From: an uncultured Elusimicrobia bacterium
Lineage (GTDB): Bacteria; Elusimicrobiota; Elusimicrobia; Elusimicrobiales; Elusimicrobiaceae
Direction of reading: 5' to 3'
DNA length: 64,000 nucleotides
Assembly (NCBI GenBank): GCA_947306425.1
Contig: CAMZGO010000004.1
Coordinates: 60,018-124,017, forward strand
Under the pieces are notes generated by a model. It had not been told where the DNA came from. It saw nothing but the letters and a program-made list of their open reading frames with translations, and searched no databases. Of this stretch, positions 1-7,364 are shown piece by piece; the first letter of the stretch is position 1; every line of letters starts with the position of its first letter. Position numbers and translations under genes: made by a program.

Positions 1-288
1 AGGGTTAATACTTGAGGCTGTTTTTATATTCTGCAAAGTATGTTCGGTAGAGTTAGCCCCCACACCAACTATAATTTTAGCACGACCGTTTATTTTGTCT
101 TTACAGAAGGATAATATTTCCTTTTTTTCTGCATCAGTAAGCGCAGGGGGTTCAGCGGTAGTGCCAAGCAAACAAAAGCCGCTGACACCGGCAGCAAGTT
201 GCCTTTCAATCAAAACAGCAAGCGCCTGATAATCAATTCCACCTGCTTTGAAAGGTGTAATCAAAGCAACAAAAATTCCTTTAAACAT
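1..288 (-). CDS. dapA: 4-hydroxy-tetrahydrodipicolinate synthase, N-terminal part (cut by window edge)
   Basis: Condenses pyruvate with aspartate semialdehyde in the diaminopimelate/lysine pathway (family knowledge). The visible 96 codons translate as a TIM-barrel start: a strand with LITPF near residue 9, then GTTAE around residues 42-46, which holds the conserved threonine pair of the DapA active site. The Schiff-base lysine lies beyond the window edge. The start is fixed by a GGAGG ribosome binding site just before the ATG at 288, with a TACAAT -10 box further upstream. The gene diverges from sppA. dapF and dapL of the same pathway are at 34-36 kb. N-acetylneuraminate lyase is a related alternative, so the exact substrate is inferred. 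Confidence 0.85.
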   Translation of the reverse strand, partial: MFKGIFVALITPFKAGGIDYQALAVLIERQLAAGVSGFCLLGTTAEPPALTDAEKKEILSFCKDKINGRAKIIVGVGANSTEHTLQNIKTASSINP

Positions 289-346
289 TGGCAAATCCTC
301 CAAAATAAATTGTATCATTTATATAAGCAGTTTTTACGGAGGTTTT

Positions 347-1477
347 ATGGCAGAAGAAAATAAAAATCAGCAAAATGCTGAAAATAATAAACTTGAATTG
401 AATCAAGGGGATGTTATAAATCATACTTTTACTTCCTTTGTAGAACAAGAAATTCCGCAAATAGGCAATGATACGGAACATAGGAAATCAAGTAAAGAAA
501 TATTTGGGGTAAAATTTTGGTTAATTTTACTTTGTATAGTGTTTACCTGTTCGATGTTAAGCGGAATTTATTTAATTTTAAACCCTTCGTCCAAAAATTT
601 TGCTGTCTATGAAACACAAAAGAAAGAAGACTCCCCTATAAAAATTTTAAAGAGTTCATCTTCTAAAGAAGGTGCTGCCGTTGTACAAATACGCGGGGTG
701 ATATCAGAAATAAATGAAAGCAGTGCTTTCTCCAGTAAGCAAAATGCCTCTGCTCTTGCCCGCCGTATTAGAGATTTAGCAGATAAAAAAGAAATCAAAG
801 CCCTTTTACTTGATATAAATTCTCCGGGCGGAACTGTTGCCGCAGTACAAGATATTTACAATGCCTTAAACTATTTTCGCTCAAAAAAGAAACCTGTTGT
901 TGCATTGATGCGTGATGTTGCCGCAAGCGGCGGTTTTTATGTGGCAATGGCGGCAGACAAAGTCGTTGCTCAACCCGGAACTATGACAGGCTCAATAGGC
1001 GTAATTCTCCAAACAACAAATGCTCAGGAGTTGCTTAAAAAAATCGGTATTGATTTAAGCGCAATAAAAAGCGGTCAAAATAAAGATATTGGTGCTATTT
1101 ACCAATCTCTTTCACCGGAACAAAAAGCCCTTTTGCAAGAAATGATTGATGAAACCTATCAACAATTTTTTGAAGCAGTAAGGAAAGGAAGGCCAAATAT
1201 TGATGTTAATACTTTAAGAATTTATGCTGACGGCCGTATTTTCACCGGTGCAAGGGCACAAACCTTGGGTCTTATTGACGGCCTTGGCGGAGAAGAAAAG
1301 GCAAAAGAATATTTAAGCGAATTAACCGGTATTAAAGACATTAAAATATTTACTCCGAAAAATAGATTTATGGAAGATTTTCTCTTCTCTTTCTCTAACT
1401 TGGCTGAAAGTTCTTCTGCGTTAAAGCAGATTACACAGCAACAAACGCCTGCTTTGGCTTATATGCTTAATTTATAA
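347..1477 (+). CDS. sppA: Signal peptide peptidase SppA, S49 family
   Basis: Membrane-anchored serine protease that degrades cleaved signal peptides and other membrane fragments. The protein (376 aa) has a charged N-terminus, one membrane segment at about residues 57-79, then a crotonase-fold protease domain. The catalytic serine is probably Ser194 in AASGGFY and the general base Lys246 in SGQNKDIG. Their spacing of 52 residues matches the Ser/Lys dyad of the short Bacillus-type SppA. An upstream in-frame start exists at 248, but the ATG at 347 follows ACGGAGG and removes a leader that would overlap dapA, so it is preferred. It is followed after 9 nt by a membrane protein gene. Confidence 0.92.
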   Translation: MAEENKNQQNAENNKLELNQGDVINHTFTSFVEQEIPQIGNDTEHRKSSKEIFGVKFWLILLCIVFTCSMLSGIYLILNPSSKNFAVYETQKKEDSPIKILKSSSSKEGAAVVQIRGVISEINESSAFSSKQNASALARRIRDLADKKEIKALLLDINSPGGTVAAVQDIYNALNYFRSKKKPVVALMRDVAASGGFYVAMAADKVVAQPGTMTGSIGVILQTTNAQELLKKIGIDLSAIKSGQNKDIGAIYQSLSPEQKALLQEMIDETYQQFFEAVRKGRPNIDVNTLRIYADGRIFTGARAQTLGLIDGLGGEEKAKEYLSELTGIKDIKIFTPKNRFMEDFLFSFSNLAESSSALKQITQQQTPALAYMLNL

Positions 1478-1486
1478 GGGGTGCTT

Positions 1487-2044
1487 ATGTTTTCAACTTT
1501 ATTTAATTTTGTATTGGAACCCAGCCCAACCATAAACCGAATAATGCAAGAGCGTAAACTTTTACTTGCACTGCTAGGTTATTGTATAGGTGCCTTTAGT
1601 GTTGCTCTTGCTTTCAGCTTACGGGAGGGTACGGGCATTCTGGCTTTTTTAGGTTGTTTTACTGCGGTGTTATTTTTAAGTGTATGCATTAGTTTTTTCT
1701 TTTCCGCTACTGCGCACTTATTTTTAGAACTCACCACTGGGCGCGGGCGCGCTGCCGGACTGTTTGTTTTGCTTGGAATATCGGAATTTGCAAAAACTTT
1801 ATTGGTGGCTTTTACTTTAATTGCACTAAATTTTCCCGCATTATTTGAATATAAAAACTTATTAGGTTTTATAGTGTTTATATTGCAACTGCTCTTTGTT
1901 TTATATATGATGCAACACGCTTACGGCCTCAGTAAAAAGCGGACATTTTTTGCTTTGCTAATTTCTTTTGTACCGGCAATTATTTGCTTTTTTGCTTCTA
2001 TATTTGTGCTGATAAGTGCAATCTTTTGGCTTATTTTTGCTTAG
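1487..2044 (+). CDS. Multi-pass membrane protein, possibly Yip1-like
   Basis: Unassigned integral membrane protein of 185 aa with about five hydrophobic segments (residues 24-44, 48-72, 83-110, 123-142, 152-180). The opening, a short amphipathic stretch with LEPSPTINRI before the first membrane helix, resembles Yip1-domain proteins, but this is a weak match by eye. The ATG at 1487 is chosen over a GTG at 1481 because AAGGGG precedes it at good spacing. It sits 9 nt after sppA and is probably co-transcribed. Its 3' end overlaps the convergent mazG by 14 nt. Confidence 0.6.
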   Translation: MFSTLFNFVLEPSPTINRIMQERKLLLALLGYCIGAFSVALAFSLREGTGILAFLGCFTAVLFLSVCISFFFSATAHLFLELTTGRGRAAGLFVLLGISEFAKTLLVAFTLIALNFPALFEYKNLLGFIVFILQLLFVLYMMQHAYGLSKKRTFFALLISFVPAIICFFASIFVLISAIFWLIFA

Positions 2045-2444
2045 ATTGGCGGCGTGCTTTAAGGGCCTTTTCTTTAATTTTTGCGGCTTTCCACATAGCA
2101 AGTGCTTCTTCCGGGGTACTTGCTTTTTTATTGCCGAAAACATGGGGATGGCGGCGGATAAGTTTTTTGTTTAAACCATTTAGTACTTGTGCTAATGTAA
2201 AACGTTTTTGTTCTTGGGCAATATGAGCATGAAAAAGAACCTGTAAAAGCAAATCCCCAAGTTCTTCACAAAGATTATCATCATCTTTATTTTGTATTGC
2301 ATTTATAACTTCTTGGCTTTCTTCTTTAAGATTTTTTATTAAACTCTCATGGGTTTGTGCTCTATCCCACTTGCAGCCTTTGGGGCTGCGTAATATCTTT
2401 AATGTATGATTAACTTCTTCAAATAAAACGGATGCTTTTTTCAT
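2031..2444 (-). CDS. mazG: MazG-type nucleoside triphosphate pyrophosphohydrolase
   Basis: All-alpha NTP pyrophosphatase that hydrolyses (d)NTPs to NMP plus pyrophosphate, usually for housecleaning. At 137 aa it is a single MazG domain, half the length of two-domain E. coli MazG. The N-terminal helix carries the family signature around GCKWDRAQTHESL, followed by the metal-binding EExxE (KEESQEV) and the second EExxD site (EELGDLLLQV). The basic tail RRQSKQK overlaps the convergent membrane protein gene by 14 nt. It starts directly after the metallophosphatase gene (ATG at 2444, adjacent to that stop at 2445), so the two likely form an operon. Confidence 0.9.
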   Translation of the reverse strand: MKKASVLFEEVNHTLKILRSPKGCKWDRAQTHESLIKNLKEESQEVINAIQNKDDDNLCEELGDLLLQVLFHAHIAQEQKRFTLAQVLNGLNKKLIRRHPHVFGNKKASTPEEALAMWKAAKIKEKALKARRQSKQK

Positions 2445-3245
2445 TTATGCCACCTTTTTAAAAGTCAATTTCCTTTCTTTATTTACAACAGGATAAGAAT
2501 AAGTTCCTTCTAAAACTCTTTGTAATCCTATATCAACTGCCGTAATTCTTCCGTCCTCAGTTTGTACATTTTTCATTGTTCTTGTATGTCCCAATATTTG
2601 TTTAAAAGGAACTTGGTCGTAATTGGAAATTAAAAAACGTAAATCTTCCCAAAAAATACCCCCGTAAATGGCCGGGCCGCCTCTTATAAAACTAATATTA
2701 AAAATAGGATGGCTGTAATCCCCGCTTAAAACCGCTTTTTTAAAGAGCGCATTTATATGTTTAACAAGTTTAGCAGGTGTGATTGCCGGTAATTCCTCTT
2801 TAAACACTTCATACAATTTATTACAAATCCCGGCATGGGTTATTACAAATCCCCGTACAGTATAAGCGGCTTGCACAGACCCTTCCTTAATTTGCCTGAT
2901 AAGTTTATTTCTAAAATCCTCTACTTGAAAATAGGGCAAAGAAGTTATAGTATAATTTTTTTTAAGTATTTCCAGTTCATGATTACCGATTAAGCGCACT
3001 ACCTTGCCGCCGGCTTTCTTGGCTTCTTCCTGCAAAATATCAAGAAGTTTATCAACTTGCATAGGGTAAAAACCGCGGTCAATAATATCTCCGATTTGAA
3101 CCAAAATATTCTTTTTACCGGTCCACTTAAGTTCAGGATTCATCAATTTGGAAGAAATTAAAACACTCGCAAAACCATGATATTCACCATGGACATCACC
3201 GATAATAAATACTTTTTTGTTTATTATTTTTCTTTTCCTGGCCAT
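2445..3245 (-). CDS. Calcineurin-like metallophosphoesterase
   Basis: Two-metal phosphatase of the Ser/Thr phosphatase/Ap4A-hydrolase superfamily (266 aa). Motifs in order are GDVHG (near residue 16), GDIIDRG, GNHE, ITHAG and GHTRT, so all metal and phosphate ligands are present. The substrate cannot be read from sequence; protein phosphatases and Ap4A hydrolases share these blocks. An ATT-initiated extension to 3260 is possible but the ATG at 3245 is much better: a TATAAT box lies exactly 6 nt upstream, the leaderless pattern seen repeatedly in this window. The promoter region is shared with the divergent glcD-like gene 29 nt away. Confidence 0.88.
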   Translation of the reverse strand: MARKRKIINKKVFIIGDVHGEYHGFASVLISSKLMNPELKWTGKKNILVQIGDIIDRGFYPMQVDKLLDILQEEAKKAGGKVVRLIGNHELEILKKNYTITSLPYFQVEDFRNKLIRQIKEGSVQAAYTVRGFVITHAGICNKLYEVFKEELPAITPAKLVKHINALFKKAVLSGDYSHPIFNISFIRGGPAIYGGIFWEDLRFLISNYDQVPFKQILGHTRTMKNVQTEDGRITAVDIGLQRVLEGTYSYPVVNKERKLTFKKVA

Positions 3246-3251
3246 ACTAAT

Positions 3252-3257
3252 ATTATA
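3252..3257 (-). promoter_or_regulatory. Leaderless -10 box for the metallophosphatase
   Basis: TATAAT on the minus strand with exactly 6 nt to the ATG at 3245 and no Shine-Dalgarno sequence between. Transcription would start at or within a base of the start codon. On the plus strand, TAGTAT at 3263-3268 stands 6 nt before the divergent ATG at 3275, so the two promoters may interleave. Confidence 0.65.
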
Positions 3258-3274
3258 CAATTTAGTATAGAGAT

Positions 3275-5158
3275 ATGAGGGAAATAAAATTTAAGCAAGC
3301 CTTAAAGGAAATAAAAAAAGTAATCGGCAGCAAAAATATTTTACTGTCAAGGACGGAACTTTTGTTAAACAGTTATGACAGCAGCCCGCTTAAAGCCCGC
3401 CCGCAAGCAGTTTTAAATATTAAAAAAACGGAACAAATACCGCCGGTTTTAAAAATACTAAATAAATATAATTTTCCTGCAACGGTAAGGATGAGTGCTT
3501 CCAATCACGACGGTGCCTGTTTACCTTTAAAGGGCGGTTTTATATTGAATATGGCCGCATTGGATAAGGTACTTGAAGTTAATACCAAAGAACATTATGC
3601 TATAGTTGAAAGCGGTGTTATAAATCAAGATTTACAAGATATATTAACCCCGCTTGGCTTCTTTTTTGCACCTGATCCTGCAAGCCGTACCTTTTCCACA
3701 ATAGGGGGCAATTTCGCTTTAAATGCCGGCGGGGCAAAAAGTTTAAAATACGGCGCAAGCAGTAACAATTTACTTGGGGCAGATGTGGTACTTGCTGACG
3801 GTACTGTATTAAATTTAAAACAAGGGCATCCTCTTTTACATCTGCTTGTAAAGAGTGAAGGCACTTTGAGTATCTTCACAAAATTGAAAGTAAAAATTAT
3901 ACCGATACCTAATCATAAAGAAAGTTTAGCCGCAGGCTTTTTAAACCTTGAGAACACCATGCAAGCAGTACAAAAAATAATTTCACTCGGCTTTTTACCG
4001 GACGCCTTAGAAGTTATGGATGAAAGTGCCCTTGCACTTAGCACCTATAAAAATACAAATATTAAATCCCTTCTTATTGCTGAAATAGGAGGGAACCAAA
4101 AACAAGTTACCGAAGAAGTAAAGCAAATAATAAATATTTTCCGTAATGCCAAAGCCGTACAAATTAAAAGTAATTTAAATACTATGGAAGAAAATGAAAT
4201 TTGGGCTACACGTGCAAAGGCGGCGCTGGCTCTAGCGAAAACAGCAAACGGTTTTGTTTCTTATGATTATGCAGTTGCGCGCCCCATGCTTATAAATGCG
4301 GTAACTTTTGTACAAAACACTTTTAAAAAATACAGTTTACGCGGAACCATAGTTTTCCACGCAGGCGACGGAAATTTGCACCCAAATATTGTTTTTGACG
4401 AAAATAATTTATATGAAGCAAACCAAGTAAAATCAGCCATAAAAGAAATTGATAAATTTGTTTTTTCTATCGGCGGAACACTTAGTGCGGAACATGGTAT
4501 AGCGGTGCAAAAACGTGCTTCAATGAATCTTTTTTTCAATCAAGATACTTTAAATTTATTTAGAAAAATTAAAAATAAATTAGATAAAAATAATATTTTA
4601 AACCCTCAAAAAATATTACCTTTGTGTGAAGGAAAACCTACAATTATACCTGCTTGGGCCGAACCTTTTTATAATGCCATAAAAAGCGGGAAAAATTTTG
4701 ATTTTAATCAAATAAGCAAATTTGATAAAATAATTGATTTTGACAAAGAAAATTATACTTTAACCGTGCAGGCAGGTGCTTTAATTGAAGATTTAAATAA
4801 ACAGTTAAACCCGCTTAAATTTTACTTACCGACTTCACAAAGAAAAGGCACTTTGCTTGATTTGTTTTTAAGCGGAAAAGATGTAAATTTTACTGATTTT
4901 GTTACCGGCCTTACTTTCATTTGCGGGGAAGGTTTGATAAATGTCGGCGGAAAATTTGTTAAAAATGCCGCTGGCTATGATTTAATACATTTTATGCCCG
5001 GCACGAAAGGAACCTTTGGGGCACCGTTAGTTTTCACTATACGTTTATTTCCGTATCAAATAAAAAACGAAATAAGGAACAGCGAGTTAAAGATAGAAGG
5101 GCCTATAATGATGTTAAAAGAAGTATTTGATAAAGATAATATTTTTAAAGGTATTTAA
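3275..5158 (+). CDS. FAD-linked oxidase, GlcD-GlcE-like fusion
   Basis: Flavoprotein of the glycolate oxidase/D-lactate dehydrogenase family (627 aa). Residues 1 to about 450 match GlcD: an FAD-binding PCMH domain (PDPASRTFSTIGGNFALNAGG region) and a C-terminal cap with HAGDGNLHPN and SAEHGI. From about residue 460 a second, shortened FAD-binding unit follows, with GGKFVKNAAGYDL and FRLFPYQ-like blocks typical of GlcE. So GlcD and a reduced GlcE appear fused. It is followed 1 nt later by an iron-sulfur subunit. The substrate could be glycolate, D-lactate or 2-hydroxyglutarate and cannot be decided here. Weak -10 TAGTAT sits 6 nt before the ATG. Confidence 0.85.
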   Translation: MREIKFKQALKEIKKVIGSKNILLSRTELLLNSYDSSPLKARPQAVLNIKKTEQIPPVLKILNKYNFPATVRMSASNHDGACLPLKGGFILNMAALDKVLEVNTKEHYAIVESGVINQDLQDILTPLGFFFAPDPASRTFSTIGGNFALNAGGAKSLKYGASSNNLLGADVVLADGTVLNLKQGHPLLHLLVKSEGTLSIFTKLKVKIIPIPNHKESLAAGFLNLENTMQAVQKIISLGFLPDALEVMDESALALSTYKNTNIKSLLIAEIGGNQKQVTEEVKQIINIFRNAKAVQIKSNLNTMEENEIWATRAKAALALAKTANGFVSYDYAVARPMLINAVTFVQNTFKKYSLRGTIVFHAGDGNLHPNIVFDENNLYEANQVKSAIKEIDKFVFSIGGTLSAEHGIAVQKRASMNLFFNQDTLNLFRKIKNKLDKNNILNPQKILPLCEGKPTIIPAWAEPFYNAIKSGKNFDFNQISKFDKIIDFDKENYTLTVQAGALIEDLNKQLNPLKFYLPTSQRKGTLLDLFLSGKDVNFTDFVTGLTFICGEGLINVGGKFVKNAAGYDLIHFMPGTKGTFGAPLVFTIRLFPYQIKNEIRNSELKIEGPIMMLKEVFDKDNIFKGI

Positions 5159-5159
5159 A

Positions 5160-6095
5160 ATGAAAAATAAAATAAATTTTGAAAATATTTTTGCTGATGC
5201 CTTAAAATGTAATCATTGCGGCTTATGTCTGCAAAATTGCCCTGCTTACAGAAAGTATAAACAGGAAAGTTCCTCCCCCCGCGGGCGCGTGCAAATTGCC
5301 GCACTTTTGGCAAAAAAGAAATTAACTTTAAAACAAGACGGGAATGAAATTCTAAATATAATAAAAACATGTCAAAATTGTAATAACTGCACCGTTTTAT
5401 GCCCCTCAGAAATAAACCCGCAAGACATAAACAAAAGGTTAAAAAATATACTTAAAATAAAAAAAGAAAAGCCCCAAATACCTTGGGTAAAAAATATTTT
5501 ATTTAAAATTTATTTTAGGAAATTTTTTGATAAAAAAGATAATTTGTTTTTAACATCATCTAACAATTTTAAACAAATAAAACAAAGTTTGAATATTTTA
5601 AATAAAAACGGTTTTGAAAGCACTTTATATAAAAAAATTATTACTCCTTATTATTTGGAAAAGCTGCCTGATTTTAAAACTTATATTTTTGACGATATTG
5701 AAAATTACCGCCTTATAAAAAATGCGATTTTAGAAGGTAAAATAAATTTAAATCCTAACCAAATTTTATTTATTACCCAAACTATAAAACCCAAAACAAT
5801 TAAATTGCCGGAAGACAGTTTAATAATTCTATCAAATATTTATCTTTCCCCGAACACAAAGGAAGAGGAAAGGAAATTATTTGAAATGTTTAAAAATAAA
5901 ACCGTAAACTTTGTAAATAACAGATATTATTACGGCCCCAATTATCACCCTAAAACAATAGAATATTTTAAAAATATTCCACAAAAAATCTTGATTACTT
6001 TAAGCAAAAGGGAAAATCAATTTTTAAAAACACTTATCAAAAAACACAAAATAGATAAAAAAATCCTATCTATAACCGAGATTTCTCACTCGTAA
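5160..6095 (+). CDS. GlcF-like iron-sulfur subunit lacking the CCG domains
   Basis: Electron-transfer partner of the upstream flavoprotein (311 aa). Two ferredoxin-type 4Fe-4S motifs are present: C17, C20, C23, C27 and C71, C74, C77, C81, each followed by proline. In GlcF and related proteins two cysteine-rich CCG domains follow. Here the remaining 230 residues contain no cysteine at all and are lysine- and asparagine-rich, so that half has been lost or replaced. The chosen ATG follows AAAGG at good spacing; an upstream start at 5127 would overlap the previous gene and lacks a ribosome binding site. The partnership with the fused GlcD/E protein is inferred from adjacency. Confidence 0.75.
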   Translation: MKNKINFENIFADALKCNHCGLCLQNCPAYRKYKQESSSPRGRVQIAALLAKKKLTLKQDGNEILNIIKTCQNCNNCTVLCPSEINPQDINKRLKNILKIKKEKPQIPWVKNILFKIYFRKFFDKKDNLFLTSSNNFKQIKQSLNILNKNGFESTLYKKIITPYYLEKLPDFKTYIFDDIENYRLIKNAILEGKINLNPNQILFITQTIKPKTIKLPEDSLIILSNIYLSPNTKEEERKLFEMFKNKTVNFVNNRYYYGPNYHPKTIEYFKNIPQKILITLSKRENQFLKTLIKKHKIDKKILSITEISHS

Positions 6096-6096
6096 T

Positions 6097-6124
6097 TTGC
6101 GTTTTTTTTTTTTTTTCGTAAAAT
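6097..6124 (+). promoter_or_regulatory. T15-spacer promoter of a pilin gene
   Basis: A run of exactly 15 T (6102-6116), then CG, then TAAAAT (6119-6124) as -10. The -35 region is TTGCGT at 6097-6102, overlapping the first T, which gives a 16-nt spacer. The same arrangement recurs before four other genes in the window. The transcript would have a leader of about 40 nt with an AGGAG site before the pilin ATG. Confidence 0.7.
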
Positions 6125-6172
6125 ATACTTATACGGCAGCAAAATACCGTAAAAATAAATATAGGAGATTTT

Positions 6173-6706
6173 ATGAAAAACAAAAAAGGTTTTACTTTAA
6201 TTGAACTTTTGGTTGTTGTTTTAATCATCGGCATACTTGCGGCAATTGCTTTGCCGCAATATAAAAAAGCAGTCTATAAAAGCCGCTATAATAGTTTAAT
6301 GACTTTAGTAAATGCCATGTATCAAGCTGAAATACGCTTTCATCTCACAAATAACAGTTATACCAAGGAGTTAACTGATTTAGATATCGATTTATCCGGT
6401 TGTACATTGTCTGATGATAAAAAAAGTTGCACATTTGACTGGGGAACTTGTGGTATACACTCTTCTAAAACCTATGGTAAAGTTTATTGTGTTCGTTCAA
6501 ATGGATTAAAAAATTCTTATGAATATTATTTTATAACTAACCCCCAAGCATATCCAAATAAAAGAAGATCTTGTATAGCTGCAGGAACTGATAAAAATAA
6601 TATGTGGAACTATATTTGCAAGGAAATGAAAACTAAATTTTGGTCTAATGCTAACTGTAGGTATTTGGGGGAAGATTTCTATAACTGCAATATATATTTT
6701 TTCTAA
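6173..6706 (+). CDS. Orphan type IV pilin-like protein
   Basis: Type IV pilin/pseudopilin (177 aa). The prepilin leader MKNKKG is cut before Phe7; the mature N-terminus FTLIELL carries the conserved Glu at +5 and continues into a long hydrophobic helix (to about residue 30). The C-terminal globular part has eight or more cysteines, including pairs near residues 132-136 and 155-174 that could form the disulfide loop. No assembly genes (pilB, pilC, pilD, pilQ) are nearby, so it is an orphan subunit gene. A GGAGATTTT ribosome binding site and a T15-spacer promoter precede it. Whether it forms pili or a pseudopilus is unknown. Confidence 0.9.
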   Translation: MKNKKGFTLIELLVVVLIIGILAAIALPQYKKAVYKSRYNSLMTLVNAMYQAEIRFHLTNNSYTKELTDLDIDLSGCTLSDDKKSCTFDWGTCGIHSSKTYGKVYCVRSNGLKNSYEYYFITNPQAYPNKRRSCIAAGTDKNNMWNYICKEMKTKFWSNANCRYLGEDFYNCNIYFF

Positions 6707-6726
6707 CAAAAATATAAAAGTTTTAT

Positions 6727-6771
6727 TATTCTTCAATTTTAAGCATCGCAATAAACGCCCTGTTACGGAAT
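6727..6771 (-). repeat. Divergent duplicate of the lepA 3' end
   Basis: This stretch repeats the last codons of lepA (7369-7412): a core of 24 identical bases plus weaker flanking similarity. Read on the minus strand it would encode AFIAMLKIEE and a stop, the LepA C-terminus. The two copies bracket the DUF559 gene and its inverted repeats, as if an element inserted at the end of lepA and left the old tail displaced. Confidence 0.75.
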
Positions 6772-6796
6772 AATACATGAAATATTTTTCTTTTAT

Positions 6797-6881
6797 TCTC
6801 GCCACCCGCACGCTTTGTCGTGCGGGCGGGAGATGCTGAACGCAGGGAGTTTTTCCCCGAAGTGAAGCAGAGGGGGGAATA
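6797..6881 (+). repeat. Stem-loop repeat, copy A (left of DUF559 gene)
   Basis: Begins TCGCCACCC, forms a strong hairpin (CCCGCAC against GTGCGGG), continues GGGAGA and ends in GAGGGGGGAAT. Outer and inner ends match copies at 7254-7346 (inverted), 21794-21885 and 32816-32905 (inverted), although the central stem sequence differs. Confidence 0.65.
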
Positions 6882-6884
6882 AAA

Positions 6885-7226
6885 TCAGTTGTTTGTTAAA
6901 TGTTCGTATATTAAAGTTAATATGCCGTCTAAATTGGCAATCAATTCATTATTCCAAATATGTAAAACTTTATAGCCTTTATTTTGTAAAAACAAATCTC
7001 TTTCTCTATCCTTTTCTTGAGTATGCTGCCCGCCGTCACACTCTATTATTAATTTACTTTGTAAGTGTACAAAATCAACTATATAATTACCGATTTGAAA
7101 TTGTTTTCTAAAATGATATGCAGGAAACTTTTCTTTTAATTTATACCAAAGCAATCTTTCGTGTCTTGTCGGTTCTTTACGCATACTGCGTGCAAGGGAA
7201 ACTAAATTATTTTCTTTTTTGCTCAT
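6885..7226 (-). CDS. DUF559 domain protein, predicted endonuclease-like
   Basis: Small protein (113 aa) of the DUF559 family, which has a PD-(D/E)XK/Vsr-like nuclease fold by family knowledge. Visible signature: EPTRHERLLWYKL, FRKQFQIGNYIVDFVH, then LIIECDGGQH and a Gly-Tyr-x-Val strand with IWNNEL. D, E and the DGGQH segment are the likely metal-binding core. The function in cells is not established for this family. The gene has its own TATAAT box 6 nt before the ATG and no ribosome binding site. It lies inside inverted copies of a stem-loop repeat and against the lepA 3' end, so it looks like cargo of a small mobile or repetitive element. Confidence 0.85.
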   Translation of the reverse strand: MSKKENNLVSLARSMRKEPTRHERLLWYKLKEKFPAYHFRKQFQIGNYIVDFVHLQSKLIIECDGGQHTQEKDRERDLFLQNKGYKVLHIWNNELIANLDGILTLIYEHLTNN

Positions 7227-7232
7227 ATTGTT

Positions 7233-7238
7233 ATTATA
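7233..7238 (-). promoter_or_regulatory. Leaderless -10 box for the DUF559 gene
   Basis: TATAAT on the minus strand, exactly 6 nt before the ATG at 7226, with no ribosome binding site in the gap. Confidence 0.6.
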
Positions 7239-7253
7239 TCAGTTTTGAAAAAT

Positions 7254-7346
7254 GTTCCCCCCTCCACCTCGCAAATAACAACTTTTGCTCGGTACCTCCC
7301 GCCCATTTTTTACATAGACAACGACTGTAAAAAATGGGTGGCGGGA
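7254..7346 (-). repeat. Stem-loop repeat, copy B (right of DUF559 gene, inverted)
   Basis: Inverted relative to copy A. Contains GAGCAAA..TTTGCGAG-type and CCCATTTTTTAC (7302-7313) against GTAAAAAATGGG (7327-7338), a perfect 12-bp stem. The stem and flanks are near-identical to the copy inside the MITE at 21.8 kb. It also lies just downstream of the lepA stop and may act as a transcript end. Confidence 0.75.
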
Positions 7347-7364
7347 ATATAGGAAAAATTTTAA

